From NCBI GenBank assembly GCA_904380375.1, contig CAJFID010000020.1:1-55892 (forward strand): a DNA stretch of 55,892 nucleotides. Reading direction: 5' to 3'. The notes below the pieces were generated by a model. That model worked only from the letters and a program-made list of their open reading frames with translations. It ran no database searches and was not told the origin of the DNA. The translations under genes and the position numbers were made by a program. The stretch is from Avimonas intestinalis. GTDB taxonomy: Bacteria; Bacillota; Clostridia; Oscillospirales; Acutalibacteraceae. This document shows, in pieces, positions 32,042-40,349 of this stretch (the first letter of the stretch is position 1; every line of letters begins with the position of its first letter).

Positions 32042-33148
32042 TCACCGGTCCATATACCCTTCCGCGCACAGCAGCTCCGCCAGGAGGACGGCGCCGCCGG
32101 CCGCGCCGCGCAGCGTGTTGTGGGAAAGGCCAACAAACTTGTAGTCGTACTGGGTATCCTCCCGCAGGCGGCCCAGGGAGATCGCCATCCCGCCCTCAAG
32201 GTCGCGGCAGAGGGTGGTCTGGGGCATGTTGTCCTCTTCAAAGTAATGCAGGAACTGCTTGGGGGCGCTGGGGAGCTCTAGCTCCTGCGGACGGCCGCGG
32301 AAGCTTTTCCACGTCTCCAAAATCTCGTCCTTGGAAGGCTTGTTGTCAAAGGAGCAGTAGACCGCGGCAAAATGGCCGTTACTCACCGGCACCCGCAGGC
32401 ACTGCGCCGTGAAGGCGGGGGAGGAGGCGGGGACGATCGTGCCGTTTTCTACCTTGCCCCAGATCTTGAGCGGCTCCTGCTCCGACTTCTCCTCTTCGCC
32501 GCCGATATAAGGGATCACGTTGTCCACCATTTCCGGCCAGGTGGCAAAGGTTTTGCCGGCGCCCGAGATCGCCTGGTAGGTGCAGACCAGCGCCTTGCTG
32601 ACCCCCCATTGGGACAGGGGGAAGAGGGCGGGCACATAGCTTTGCAGCGAGCAGTTGGACTTTACCGCAATAAAGCCGCGCTGGGTACCCAAACGGGCGC
32701 GCTGCGAGGGGATCACCTCAAGGTGCTCCGGGTTCAGTTCCGGGATGACCATCGGCACGTCCGGGGTGAAGCGGTGGGCGCTGTTGTTGGAGACGATCGG
32801 GCATTCCGCCTTGGCATAGGCCTCCTCAAGCGCACGGATGTCGGCTTTCGGCATATCAACCGCGCAGAAGGCGAAATCCACCTTTTCCGCGACGCTTTTC
32901 ACATCCGATGCGTCCATGACGACCATGTCCTTCATGGATTCCGGCAAGGGAGTCTCCATCACCCAGCGGCTGCCTACGGCCTCAGCGTAGGGTTTGCCGG
33001 CCGAACGGGGGCTGGCCGCCAGAGCCGTGACCGTGAACCAGGGGTGGTTTTCCAGCAGCGCGGCGAAGCGCTGGCCCACCATGCCCGTACAGCCGATGAT
33101 GCCCACATGAAACTTCCTGTTCAGGGTGCTATTCCTATTCTGTCCCAT
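32042..33148 (-). CDS. asd: Aspartate-semialdehyde dehydrogenase
   Basis: This 368-residue enzyme reduces aspartyl phosphate to aspartate semialdehyde. It has the Rossmann motif GIIGCTGMVGQRF, SNNSAHRF, and the catalytic cysteine near residue 166 in KSNCSLQ. The wording (SNCSLQSYVPALFPL, YQAISGAGKTF) resembles the archaeal/fungal-type ASADH group common in Clostridia. It is the first gene behind the lysine riboswitch; the open frame continues upstream through the riboswitch, so I place the start at ATG 33148, downstream of GGAAAGGA. Confidence 0.95.
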   Translation of the reverse strand: MGQNRNSTLNRKFHVGIIGCTGMVGQRFAALLENHPWFTVTALAASPRSAGKPYAEAVGSRWVMETPLPESMKDMVVMDASDVKSVAEKVDFAFCAVDMPKADIRALEEAYAKAECPIVSNNSAHRFTPDVPMVIPELNPEHLEVIPSQRARLGTQRGFIAVKSNCSLQSYVPALFPLSQWGVSKALVCTYQAISGAGKTFATWPEMVDNVIPYIGGEEEKSEQEPLKIWGKVENGTIVPASSPAFTAQCLRVPVSNGHFAAVYCSFDNKPSKDEILETWKSFRGRPQELELPSAPKQFLHYFEEDNMPQTTLCRDLEGGMAISLGRLREDTQYDYKFVGLSHNTLRGAAGGAVLLAELLCAEGYMDR

Positions 33149-33187
33149 CTGAATCAAATCCTTTCCAAAGGCAGGGGTTCGGGCAGC

Positions 33188-33445
33188 AAAAAAGCCGGCT
33201 TGTAAACCGGCTGCCATCGCGAGGCGGAGGTCGCTCCAACGGGAACGGGCGGCAAAAAGGCCGCACCCTTCACGAGAATAGCGCTTCATCCGCTTTGTGA
33301 TGACAGCCATACGGCTATTGACCGCATAGCCAGGAACGGCCTTCTCCGGGAATGCCGCCCTTCGGCGCTGACGCCTTCCGCTTGCGTTCGTAGACCCGGT
33401 GTCTCCCGCCGCTACTCATCGTTCAGCGCGCCTCTATTCCTTTAC
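33188..33445 (-). promoter_or_regulatory. Lysine riboswitch with terminator
   Basis: The minus-strand leader of asd shows lysine-riboswitch landmarks: AGAGGCGCG at the 5' side, a nearby AGTA, GCGCCGAAGGGCGGC, long paired arms, and a final intrinsic terminator (AGCCGG/CCGGCT stem followed by TTTTTT at 33188-33212). Lysine binding should promote termination. The genes downstream, asd-dapA-dapB, are the expected targets. The exact boundaries need a covariance-model search. Confidence 0.8.
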
Positions 33446-33470
33446 CCCAGTATATGCTATTGTTGTGGGT

Positions 33471-33499
33471 ATTGTATCATTCCTTTTCCCGCTTGTCAA
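33471..33499 (-). promoter_or_regulatory. Promoter of the lysine operon
   Basis: On the minus strand TTGACA (33494-33499) and TACAAT (33471-33476) are 17 bp apart, directly upstream of the riboswitch. Confidence 0.8.
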
Positions 33500-33628
33500 A
33501 TGTAGTTTTTTACGCTTTCGGCATTTGGGCTGATTCTGCCTTTCCCAGGCGCCGTTCCGCCGCGCCCGGAGGGGCGGTCGGCAGGCTTAGGGGGACGGAA
33601 TCGAACCGCCCCGGCCGGGAAATCGGGC

Positions 33629-33657
33629 TTGCCACGCGGGGGAAACCCTGCTATGAT
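33629..33657 (+). promoter_or_regulatory. Candidate promoter of queA
   Basis: TTGCCA (33629-33634) and TATGAT (33652-33657) are 17 bp apart and about 60 bp before the queA start. Confidence 0.55.
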
Positions 33658-33715
33658 AAAAAGAAGCGAAAACGGAGACGATGTCAAGAAGGAATGGAGA
33701 AGGAAGCGGGAGCCC

Positions 33716-34762
33716 ATGCAAGAACAAGCCCATCCGATGAAAAAAAGCGATTATTTTTACGACCTGCCGCCGGAGCTGATTGCGCAGGAGCCGGTGGAGC
33801 CGCGGGATCACTCCCGCCTGCTGGTGATGGACCGCCGGAGCGGGGCGTTCCAGGACCGGCATTTTTACGATTTGCCGGACTTCCTGAATCCGGGGGATTG
33901 CCTGATCCTCAACGATTCGCGGGTGCTGCCCGCCCGGCTGTATGGGAAAAAGAAGGACACCGGCGCTTCGGTGGAGCTGCTTTTGCTGCATCCGCAGGGC
34001 CGCGACCGCTGGGAGGTCCTGGCCGGCCCCGGCCGGCGGGCTAAGCCGGGCAATGTCCTGGTGTTCGGCGACGGCCTGCTTGAGGCGGAGGTCGTCGATG
34101 TGGTACAGGAGGGCAACCGCCTGGTGGACTTCCGGTACGAGGGCAATTTTTATAACCTGCTGGAACAGATCGGGGAAATGCCGCTGCCCCATTATATTAC
34201 CCACCATCTGGAGGACAGCGAGCGGTACCAGACGGTCTATTCCCGCGAGCCGGGGAGCGCCGCCGCCCCCACCGCCGGGCTGCATTTCACCCCGGCGCTT
34301 CTGGACCGGGTACGGGAAAAGGGGGTGGAGGTCGGCTTTGTAACCCTTCATGTCGGCCTGGGGACCTTCCGGCCGGTCAAGGAGGAAAATATCGTCGACC
34401 ATAAAATGCACGCCGAGCATTATGAGCTTTCGCCGGAAACCGCCGAGATCATCAACCGTACCAAGGCGCGGGGAGGGCGGGTGATCGCCGTCGGGACTAC
34501 CAGCTGCCGCACTCTGGAAAGCATCGGGATGACGGACGGGCGAATCCAGCCGTCGGAGGGCTGGACCGATATCTTCATCTATCCCGGCTACCGCTTCCAG
34601 GTGCTGGACGGCCTGCTGACCAATTTCCACCTGCCGGAAAGCACCCTGATCATGCTGGTCAGCGCCTTCGCCGGCTATGAGCACACGATGGCCGCCTACG
34701 CCCACGCCGTTCAGGAGCGGTACCGTTTCTTCAGCTTCGGCGATGCCATGCTCATAGTGTGA
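33716..34762 (+). CDS. queA: S-adenosylmethionine:tRNA ribosyltransferase-isomerase
   Basis: This 348-residue enzyme transfers and isomerises the ribosyl part of AdoMet onto preQ1-modified tRNA to form epoxyqueuosine. Family motifs include YDLPPELIAQEPVEPRD, FLNPGDCLILNDSRVLPARL, AAPTAGLHFTP and TLHVGLGTFRPV. I chose ATG 33716 because GGAAG/GGGAG precede it; ATG 33737 (MKKSDYFYDLP) matches the usual family N-terminus and is an alternative. It stands alone between promoter and terminator; other queuosine genes are not here. Confidence 0.95.
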   Translation: MQEQAHPMKKSDYFYDLPPELIAQEPVEPRDHSRLLVMDRRSGAFQDRHFYDLPDFLNPGDCLILNDSRVLPARLYGKKKDTGASVELLLLHPQGRDRWEVLAGPGRRAKPGNVLVFGDGLLEAEVVDVVQEGNRLVDFRYEGNFYNLLEQIGEMPLPHYITHHLEDSERYQTVYSREPGSAAAPTAGLHFTPALLDRVREKGVEVGFVTLHVGLGTFRPVKEENIVDHKMHAEHYELSPETAEIINRTKARGGRVIAVGTTSCRTLESIGMTDGRIQPSEGWTDIFIYPGYRFQVLDGLLTNFHLPESTLIMLVSAFAGYEHTMAAYAHAVQERYRFFSFGDAMLIV

Positions 34763-34779
34763 GTAAAATTGACGAGAAG

Positions 34780-34823
34780 AAGCCCGCGAGAGCGCCGTAT
34801 ACCTGCGCTCTCGCGGGCTTTTG
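34780..34823 (+). terminator. Terminator of queA
   Basis: A 16-bp perfect stem AAGCCCGCGAGAGCGC (34780-34795) with its complement (34805-34820) and a 9-base loop is followed by a short TT-rich tail. Confidence 0.85.
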
Positions 34824-34978
34824 GCGTTTGAATAAATAAACAAACTTTGGACGTTTAGAGCCGGAATTGGAGGAAAGGGCATCTATGGCCAAGCTCATGC
34901 AAAAGTTTGAGAGGGGAAAAGGAAGATGCTTGAGTGTGACTCATAGGGACAATGGCAGGTTCATAATGGATCAACGGC

Positions 34979-36121
34979 TCATGGTGTAGTGGCGATTTTC
35001 CATACGGTGTCCATAATGCGGCTGTCTATCGTTGAGGCGAGTTCCAGAGCCTGGGCGAGCACGGCGCGGTTTTTTCGATTTTTCAGCATTGCGATCGTTT
35101 CCTCTCGGGAGCCGTTTTGATGCAATTCCCCTAAAATGCAGCCGTTGGTAATCTGGCCTAAATCATGTTGAAGCGCGCTGGACATAGAAATAAATTTAAA
35201 GTCCTCCGCAAACTTTTCCGCCCAATTGGTTCCGGGCATTTCATAAAAATTATCAAAGCACCAATCCGCATTGCATCTATTTACGACGATACCGAAAAAT
35301 AAATTGGCAAGCTTTGCGTATTCCCTTTCAAGAACTTCGCGGCTGACAGCCGCATAATGGGAATCGTCTAATATATACGCAATACTATTGCTATAATAAT
35401 GATGGTCATGCCCATTTTTCAAAAGGCGATACAGGCGGGAAAAAGCCACGCGATGGGTTATTCGATTTGCTTTGTCTTTTTTTGCAAAATGTATTATTCT
35501 GGAAAAATTTTCATACCAGTCGCTCACTTTCACTTTTTTTGCATTTATGGGATCATGTGCGAGTACCACGGTATTCCACTTGAAAATGAAAATAGATTGA
35601 TCCTCCTCATCGTATCCCTGTATGACTGTCCAGCGGTTATCTGCAGAAGACTGCAGCATAAGCGCTTTATCCTGGTCAATGCACTCTTTTATTTTTAGGA
35701 ACAGCTCCTCTTTGCTGCAATCCGGTCCGTACTCCCTATGCGTATAGCCCAGGAATTGGCATAAAAACCCCAAATAGTCGTCGTAATCGTCGACTACGTC
35801 TAAAAAACTTTCCTCAAATCCCTGACTCAATTTGTCTGACGTACTTAAATCAGGAGTTACAAGAGCAATGCCGCTAATTGTTGCAAGCAAACAATGCAAG
35901 GATGGCCATCCTAGGGAAAAACCAACCTCACCGTTGCCGTCGCTGCAGAAGCCGCATTGGTTACAGCGACGATTAAGACGCGGGCACCAACCCGGAATAC
36001 GAATGTTCCCTTTAGGTAATTCCGTTTTTTCTTCTTTGTAATACATCGTTTGCAGGCATGATATCACACCAACTTCACAGTCTTCCGGTTGATGGATAAG
36101 ATCGCTTAAAATCTTCCTCAT
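34979..36121 (-). CDS. Unknown AT-rich accessory protein, possible papain-like fold
   Basis: This 381-residue protein is not recognised with confidence. It has a tight cysteine cluster Cys46, Cys53, Cys56 and Cys59 (C-x6-C-x2-C-x2-C), a possible metal knuckle. The middle part (ALMLQSSADNRWTVIQGYDEED, then IFIFKWNTVV) recalls C39/BtrH-type papain-like domains, where a dipping strand precedes a G-Y-D motif; no clear catalytic triad is assigned. The C-terminal half is helical. The start ATG 36121 follows AGGAGAGGAAG. Its base composition is visibly poorer in G+C than all neighbours, and it has its own promoter, suggesting recent acquisition. Function unknown. Confidence 0.6.
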   Translation of the reverse strand: MRKILSDLIHQPEDCEVGVISCLQTMYYKEEKTELPKGNIRIPGWCPRLNRRCNQCGFCSDGNGEVGFSLGWPSLHCLLATISGIALVTPDLSTSDKLSQGFEESFLDVVDDYDDYLGFLCQFLGYTHREYGPDCSKEELFLKIKECIDQDKALMLQSSADNRWTVIQGYDEEDQSIFIFKWNTVVLAHDPINAKKVKVSDWYENFSRIIHFAKKDKANRITHRVAFSRLYRLLKNGHDHHYYSNSIAYILDDSHYAAVSREVLEREYAKLANLFFGIVVNRCNADWCFDNFYEMPGTNWAEKFAEDFKFISMSSALQHDLGQITNGCILGELHQNGSREETIAMLKNRKNRAVLAQALELASTIDSRIMDTVWKIATTP

Positions 36122-36203
36122 TTTTTCTTCCTCTCCTATCTGCGATTTTTTAAGCCGTTGTAAGCTCTTACTTATACACCTCTTTCGTGCATTCTGTGTT
36201 GCA

Positions 36204-36232
36204 ATAATATCACGAAAAGTCCTATATTTCAA
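36204..36232 (-). promoter_or_regulatory. Promoter of the AT-rich accessory gene
   Basis: On the minus strand TTGAAA (36227-36232) and TATTAT (36204-36209) lie 17 bp apart, giving a leader of about 75 nt. Confidence 0.6.
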
Positions 36233-36414
36233 CACGTTTATAAATTTTGTAAATAATTATTTGCAAAATACAATTGTAATTTTTGGATTATTTGTATACT
36301 TAAATTGGATATTTATCAATGCAAAGTAATAAAAGCATACCGCCTCGGCGCGGGGGACGGATTGCCGCCTTGCTTGACGGCGGTGATCCGTACACGAAAA
36401 AAGTCGATTTGTCA

Positions 36415-36443
36415 TTGACATTTGTTTCGCCATCGCTTACAAT
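36415..36443 (+). promoter_or_regulatory. Promoter of the mntP riboswitch transcript
   Basis: TTGACA (36415-36420) and TACAAT (36438-36443) have the optimal 17-bp spacing, just upstream of the riboswitch. Confidence 0.8.
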
Positions 36444-36449
36444 AACTCC

Positions 36450-36643
36450 AAAAGATTCCTGTGGGGGAGTAGCAAGCGCACTTTGTGCGTAGCAAGTCAA
36501 CATGCTGGCCGTTTTGCGGCCTGGCTTGCTTTCAATTGCGAGACTCATGTATAACTGCGAAGCTATACGGTGAGTCCTGCTCTCAACGCCTTTTCGGAAG
36601 ACCCAAGTATAGCCGGATCGGTTATGCTTGGGTCTTTTGTCGT
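36450..36643 (+). promoter_or_regulatory. yybP-ykoY manganese riboswitch and terminator
   Basis: The leader of mntP has the family's GGGGAGTAGC at 36464-36473 and the closing GAGTCCTGCTCTCAACGCC region, with paired arms between. It is followed by an expression-platform hairpin AGACCCAAGTAT/ATGCTTGGGTCT with TTTT. Manganese binding in this class turns on exporters. The landmark motifs, position and downstream gene all agree; boundaries are approximate. Confidence 0.75.
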
Positions 36644-36687
36644 TGCAGGAAAAGGAAGAAAAAGGCGCAAAAAGGGAGGAAATGAAA

Positions 36688-37272
36688 ATGAATGGAAGCT
36701 TCCTGTTTGTTTTCAACAGCATACTGCTCGGACTGGGGCTTGCGGCGGATGCTTTTTCGGTGTCGCTGGCAAACGGATTAAATGAGCCGGCCATGAAAAA
36801 AGGGAAGATGTGCGGCGTTGCCGGCGTATTTGCCGGCTTCCAGGCGCTGATGCCGATGCTCGGGTGGGTCTGCGTCCACACCCTCCTCCAATACTTTGCG
36901 GCGTTTGAGGCACTGATCCCTTGGATTGCGCTGATCCTCCTCGCCTTTATCGGCGGGAAGATGCTGTGGGAGGGGATTCACAAGAACGAGGCGGCCGGTG
37001 AGAAGCCCCGCGTCGGAATCGGCGTGCTGCTGATTCAAGGGGTGGCCACCTCTATTGACGCCCTATCCGTTGGCTTTACCATTGCCGAATACGGCTTTTT
37101 CATGGCGCTTGGCGCGGCGGGGATCATTGCCGCGGTCACTTTTGCCGTATGTCTGGTCGGGATCGCAATCGGCCGGAAGTTTGGCATGAAGCTGTCCAAT
37201 AAGGCGCAGATCCTCGGCGGCGTTCTTTTGATCGGGATCGGGCTGGAAATTTTTATCACAGGGATATTCTAA
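36688..37272 (+). CDS. mntP: Manganese efflux pump MntP
   Basis: This 194-residue, six-helix membrane protein exports Mn2+. It carries the two conserved acidic motifs of the family, GLGLAADAFSVSLANG near the N-terminus and GVATSIDALSVGF in the second half. GGGAGG sits about 8 bases before the ATG I chose; an ATG two codons earlier is too close to that box. Control by the yybP-ykoY riboswitch explains induction by manganese. Confidence 0.95.
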   Translation: MNGSFLFVFNSILLGLGLAADAFSVSLANGLNEPAMKKGKMCGVAGVFAGFQALMPMLGWVCVHTLLQYFAAFEALIPWIALILLAFIGGKMLWEGIHKNEAAGEKPRVGIGVLLIQGVATSIDALSVGFTIAEYGFFMALGAAGIIAAVTFAVCLVGIAIGRKFGMKLSNKAQILGGVLLIGIGLEIFITGIF

Positions 37273-37389
37273 GCTGCGGCAAAGGGCCGGCCCGGCGGCT
37301 TTGATGCCCAATTGGAGTGCATTTTGTTCCCGCGCAAGCCTTTTCCGGTTTGGCGCCGGGCCTTTGCGCCGGTCGGGTGAAACACAGCG

Positions 37390-37445
37390 CTTAAGCTAAA
37401 GAACGGCGGAGGCATCTTCAGGCCTCCGCCGTTCTTTAGCTTAAG
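37390..37445. terminator. Bidirectional terminator at the end of the HxlR gene
   Basis: A perfect 24-bp stem (37390-37413 with 37422-37445) and an 8-base loop overlaps the last codons and stop of the minus-strand HxlR gene. AT-rich ends supply T-runs in both directions. Confidence 0.88.
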
Positions 37446-37771
37446 GACGCCTTATACCCTTCGCCCCAGTCCTGCATGGCGTCCAAGATGGGCTTCAGGC
37501 TTTGGCCAAGCTCCGTCAGCGAGTATTCCACCCGCGGCGGGACCTCCGCATACACCTTGCGGCTGACGAGGCCGCTTTCCTCCATATCCCGAAGCTGTGC
37601 GGTCAGCACCTTTTGGGATACGCTGCCGATGGATTTTTTCAGCTCCCCAAACCGTTTCGTCCCCGGCATCAGGTCCCGCAGGATTAAGACCTTCCATTTG
37701 TCGCCGATCAGAGTCAACGTGGTTTCTACGGGACAGGCCGGCAGAGCCTTCCCGGCACTTTTGTCGTCCAT
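37436..37771 (-). CDS. HxlR-family transcriptional regulator
   Basis: This 111-residue winged-helix protein matches HxlR/YodB regulators: an N-terminal cysteine (Cys13 in PACPVETTLTLIGDKWKVLIL), the recognition region RFGELKKSIGSVSQKVLTAQLRDME and the wing VPPRVEYSLTELG. The conserved Cys13 is the position oxidised or alkylated in HypR/YodB, so it may sense electrophiles or oxidants. It is divergent from an NAD(P)-binding protein gene, its probable target. Promoter and TGGTATC elements in the shared region suggest autoregulation. Confidence 0.92.
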   Translation of the reverse strand: MDDKSAGKALPACPVETTLTLIGDKWKVLILRDLMPGTKRFGELKKSIGSVSQKVLTAQLRDMEESGLVSRKVYAEVPPRVEYSLTELGQSLKPILDAMQDWGEGYKASLS

Positions 37772-37816
37772 ATTGGCGCGCCCCTTTCTTGGTTTCCTTT
37801 ACGGGTGAATATCCAT

Positions 37817-37846
37817 ATTATACGATACCATCCCATAGGCAGTCAA
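37817..37846 (-). promoter_or_regulatory. Promoter of the HxlR gene
   Basis: On the minus strand TTGACT (37841-37846) and TATAAT (37817-37822) are 18 bp apart. A TGGTATC word resembling the direct repeats at 37932-37963 lies in the spacer, so the regulator could repress itself. Confidence 0.6.
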
Positions 37847-37930
37847 CCTCCCAAAAGGGAGCCTAGTCCAAAAATTTTTTTGGACCGGCAAAACGGCCTG
37901 TCAGCCCAGCTGTAGCGCAAAAGTATCCGT

Positions 37931-37963
37931 TTGGTAACCGCCCAATGGTATCCTATTGGTAAC
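37931..37963. promoter_or_regulatory. Direct-repeat operator candidate for the HxlR regulator
   Basis: Three TGGTA words (37932, 37946 and 37957) lie in a 33-bp stretch, two of them inside identical TTGGTAAC octamers (37931-37938 and 37956-37963). They are 22-55 bp before the promoter of the divergent gene. Binding by the HxlR protein is inference. Confidence 0.4.
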
Positions 37964-37985
37964 TATCGCACAAAAAAGTGCCGCA

Positions 37986-38014
37986 TTTACAGGGAAGATT
38001 TTGCTGTGTATACT
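37986..38014 (+). promoter_or_regulatory. Promoter of the NAD(P)-binding protein gene
   Basis: TTTACA (37986-37991) and TATACT (38009-38014) are 17 bp apart, about 110 bp before the start at 38126. Confidence 0.6.
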
Positions 38015-38125
38015 ATAGGCAAGAGCTGCGGAGGACGGCCGCTTCCAGGCTCCAGGAAAGTCCGCCATAAGGATTTTATGTAAAGATTCGGCGCTGGCCG
38101 AAGGGAAACCAAGGAGGAACCAAAA

Positions 38126-38755
38126 ATGAAAATTGCTGTGATTGCCGCGAACGGAAAAGCCGGTAAATGGATTGTGAAGGAAGCCGTCGACCGGGGGCTT
38201 GACGTGACCGCCGTAGTGCGCGGGGAAAACCGGACGGCGGCGCAGAGCGTGTTGCAAAAGGACCTGTTTGACCTGACTGCCCAGGACCTGAAAGGCTTTG
38301 ACGTGGCCATTGACGCTTTCGGCGCCTGGACGGAGGAGACCCTCCCCCAGCACAGCACGTCCCTGAAGCATCTGTGCGACGTGCTTTCCGGCACAGATAC
38401 CCGTCTGCTGGTGGTCGGAGGCGCCGGCAGCCTGTACGTCAATCCCGAGCACACCGCCTGCGTGGCGGACGGCCCGGATTTCCCCGACGCGTTCAAGCCC
38501 CTTGCCGCGGCGATGGCCAAGGCCCTGAAGGAGCTCCGTCAGCGGAACGACGTCCGGTGGACGTATATCAGCCCTGCCGGCGATTTCCAGGCGGAAGGGG
38601 AGCGGACCGGCGGATATATTCTGGCCGGGGAGGAATTGGCCCTCAACTCCAAGGGGGAGAGCGTCATCAGCTACGCCGACTATGCCATCGCCATGATTGA
38701 CGAGGCAACCAAGGGGAACCACATCCGGGAGCGCATTAGCGTGGTTTCGGAATAA
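38126..38755 (+). CDS. NAD(P)-binding Rossmann protein (atypical SDR)
   Basis: This 209-residue protein has an NmrA/NAD(P)H-binding type Rossmann fold: MKIAVIAANGKAGKWIVKEA at the start and RLLVVGGAGSLYVNPEH in the middle, as in atypical short-chain dehydrogenases that often accompany HxlR regulators. The substrate is unknown. AAGGAGGA precedes the ATG. It is followed by a 34-bp gap to the metallo-beta-lactamase-fold gene, so the two likely form an operon under the divergent HxlR protein. Confidence 0.87.
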   Translation: MKIAVIAANGKAGKWIVKEAVDRGLDVTAVVRGENRTAAQSVLQKDLFDLTAQDLKGFDVAIDAFGAWTEETLPQHSTSLKHLCDVLSGTDTRLLVVGGAGSLYVNPEHTACVADGPDFPDAFKPLAAAMAKALKELRQRNDVRWTYISPAGDFQAEGERTGGYILAGEELALNSKGESVISYADYAIAMIDEATKGNHIRERISVVSE

Positions 38756-38789
38756 ACGGCCGCAGCGGCCATCTTAGGAGGAATGGAAG

Positions 38790-39584
38790 ATGAATAAGAA
38801 CACCTTTGCGTCAATCCCGCTGGAAAAAGGCGAGATGAACGTCTACGACTTCGGCAGCATAAAGCTGCACGCGTATAAGACCAACGACCCGATAGACGAC
38901 GAGGTTTTTATCCTTGAGAAAAACGGCAAGGCGGTCGTCCTCGAATCCCCCTGCTTTTTTGACAATATCCGGGAGCTTACGGACTATCTGAAGGATATCC
39001 CCGTCGCGGGGATGCTGGTGGCCTACCACGGCGCCGGCGCGACCTTCCTGCCGGACGCCCGGAAGTACGCCACGCAAAACGCGGTGGAATACTCCCAAAA
39101 CGGCGGAGGGAAAGCGCTGATCACACAGTTTGCCGGGGCCTTCGGTGAGACCTTCGACAGCTCCGTCCATGCGGCCACCGATATCCTTGTGCCCGGCAGG
39201 GTGACCATCGGCGGCATAGATTTCCACATTCGGCAGACCGACGAAGCCTTTGATGTGGAGATACCAGAAATCCATGTCGTTTATACCCACATGATGGGTC
39301 ATGACTGCCACTCGATCGTGGCGGGAGCAGGGCACGCGGACGCCATCATCGCTCAGCTGAAGGAGTACATCGTCAAGGGCTATGATCTGATCCTGACCTC
39401 CCACTATACGCCGGAGGACCTGAAGGATGCGGAAACCAAAATCGCATACCTGGAAAGCCTCAAGGCCATTGCGGCGGACTGCCGCAGCGCGGAGGAGTTC
39501 AAGGCGGCGGTGCAGCAGCGGTATCCGGATTACAGCGGCGGGAATTATCTTGATATGACGGCGGGCTTTTTCTTTGCCGGATGA
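38790..39584 (+). CDS. Metallo-beta-lactamase-fold protein lacking the usual zinc motif
   Basis: This 264-residue protein has the strand pattern and C-terminal LTSHYTPEDL segment of the metallo-beta-lactamase fold, but the HxHxDH zinc motif is replaced by AYHGAGATF around residue 80. Some other histidines remain (THMMGHDCHS, around 168-178). It therefore may bind one metal or none. The AGGAGG box is strong. It is co-directional with the NAD(P)-binding gene; a terminator follows. The real activity is unknown. Confidence 0.7.
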   Translation: MNKNTFASIPLEKGEMNVYDFGSIKLHAYKTNDPIDDEVFILEKNGKAVVLESPCFFDNIRELTDYLKDIPVAGMLVAYHGAGATFLPDARKYATQNAVEYSQNGGGKALITQFAGAFGETFDSSVHAATDILVPGRVTIGGIDFHIRQTDEAFDVEIPEIHVVYTHMMGHDCHSIVAGAGHADAIIAQLKEYIVKGYDLILTSHYTPEDLKDAETKIAYLESLKAIAADCRSAEEFKAAVQQRYPDYSGGNYLDMTAGFFFAG

Positions 39585-39629
39585 GCCGGAGCGGCCGCCG
39601 TTCCGTACAGAGATAGGCTCGCAGCGGGC

Positions 39630-39673
39630 AAAAGCGCGGCTTCGCGTCCAAAGGCGGGAAGCCGCGCTTTTAG
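39630..39673 (+). terminator. Terminator after the HxlR-linked pair
   Basis: A 13-bp stem AAAAGCGCGGCTT (39630-39642) with AAGCCGCGCTTTT (39659-39671), enclosing 16 bases and ending in T-rich sequence, follows the gene by 45 bp. Confidence 0.8.
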
Positions 39674-39734
39674 CTTGCCGGCGTTTTTGAAAGCGTGGCG
39701 CCTCATGGCGTCGCGCCTATAGTAGGAGGCTCAC

Positions 39735-40349
39735 ATGGATTACGGGAACTTTATGGTCGATCGCCTACATACGGTGGTAGCCGCCACGACGGATGACGAG
39801 GGGCTCCCGGTAACCTGCGCTATAGACATCATGGATGCGGACGGGGAAGGGCTGTATTTTCTCACCGCCAAAGGCAAGGGGCTGTATCGCCGCTTGAAAA
39901 GCCGCAGCTATATAGCGTTTACAGGCGTCGACGGCAGGGATACCCTGACGAGCGTAGCGGTGTCCGTACGGGGCAAAGTGAGGGAGCTGGGCAGCGAGCC
40001 GCTGGCCCGGCTGCTGGTAAAGAACCCTTATATGAAAGCCATTTATCCCACAGAAGCATCGCAGGCGGCGCTCACGGTGTTTCAGCTATACGAAGGCAGC
40101 GGCGAATGGTTTGACCTTTCCAAAACACCGATAGAGCGGGCTGGCTTTTCTATCGGCCATGTGAAAGAAAAGGCGGGAGGATACCGCATAACGGGCACCT
40201 GCAACGGCTGCCGGGCCTGCGAAGCGGCGTGCCCCCAGCGCTGTATCGACTTTTCGGCACGCCCCGCCGTTATCCGGCAGGAGCATTGCCTGCGCTGCGG
40301 CAATTGCCAAGCTGTTTGCCCGCAGGGCGCCGTACTCCGGGAGGGATAG
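39735..40349 (+). CDS. PPOX-type flavin protein fused to a two-cluster ferredoxin
   Basis: This 204-residue protein has an N-terminal pyridoxamine-phosphate-oxidase-like split barrel (DYGNFMVDRLHTVVAATTDDEGLPVTC through KSRSYIAFTGVDG, roughly residues 1-145) and a C-terminal ferredoxin with two four-cysteine motifs, CNGCRACEAACPQ and CLRCGNCQAVCPQGA. Such fusions are common in anaerobes and probably pass electrons between FMN and Fe-S clusters. AGGAGG lies before the ATG. No neighbour fixes the substrate. Confidence 0.87.
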   Translation: MDYGNFMVDRLHTVVAATTDDEGLPVTCAIDIMDADGEGLYFLTAKGKGLYRRLKSRSYIAFTGVDGRDTLTSVAVSVRGKVRELGSEPLARLLVKNPYMKAIYPTEASQAALTVFQLYEGSGEWFDLSKTPIERAGFSIGHVKEKAGGYRITGTCNGCRACEAACPQRCIDFSARPAVIRQEHCLRCGNCQAVCPQGAVLREG

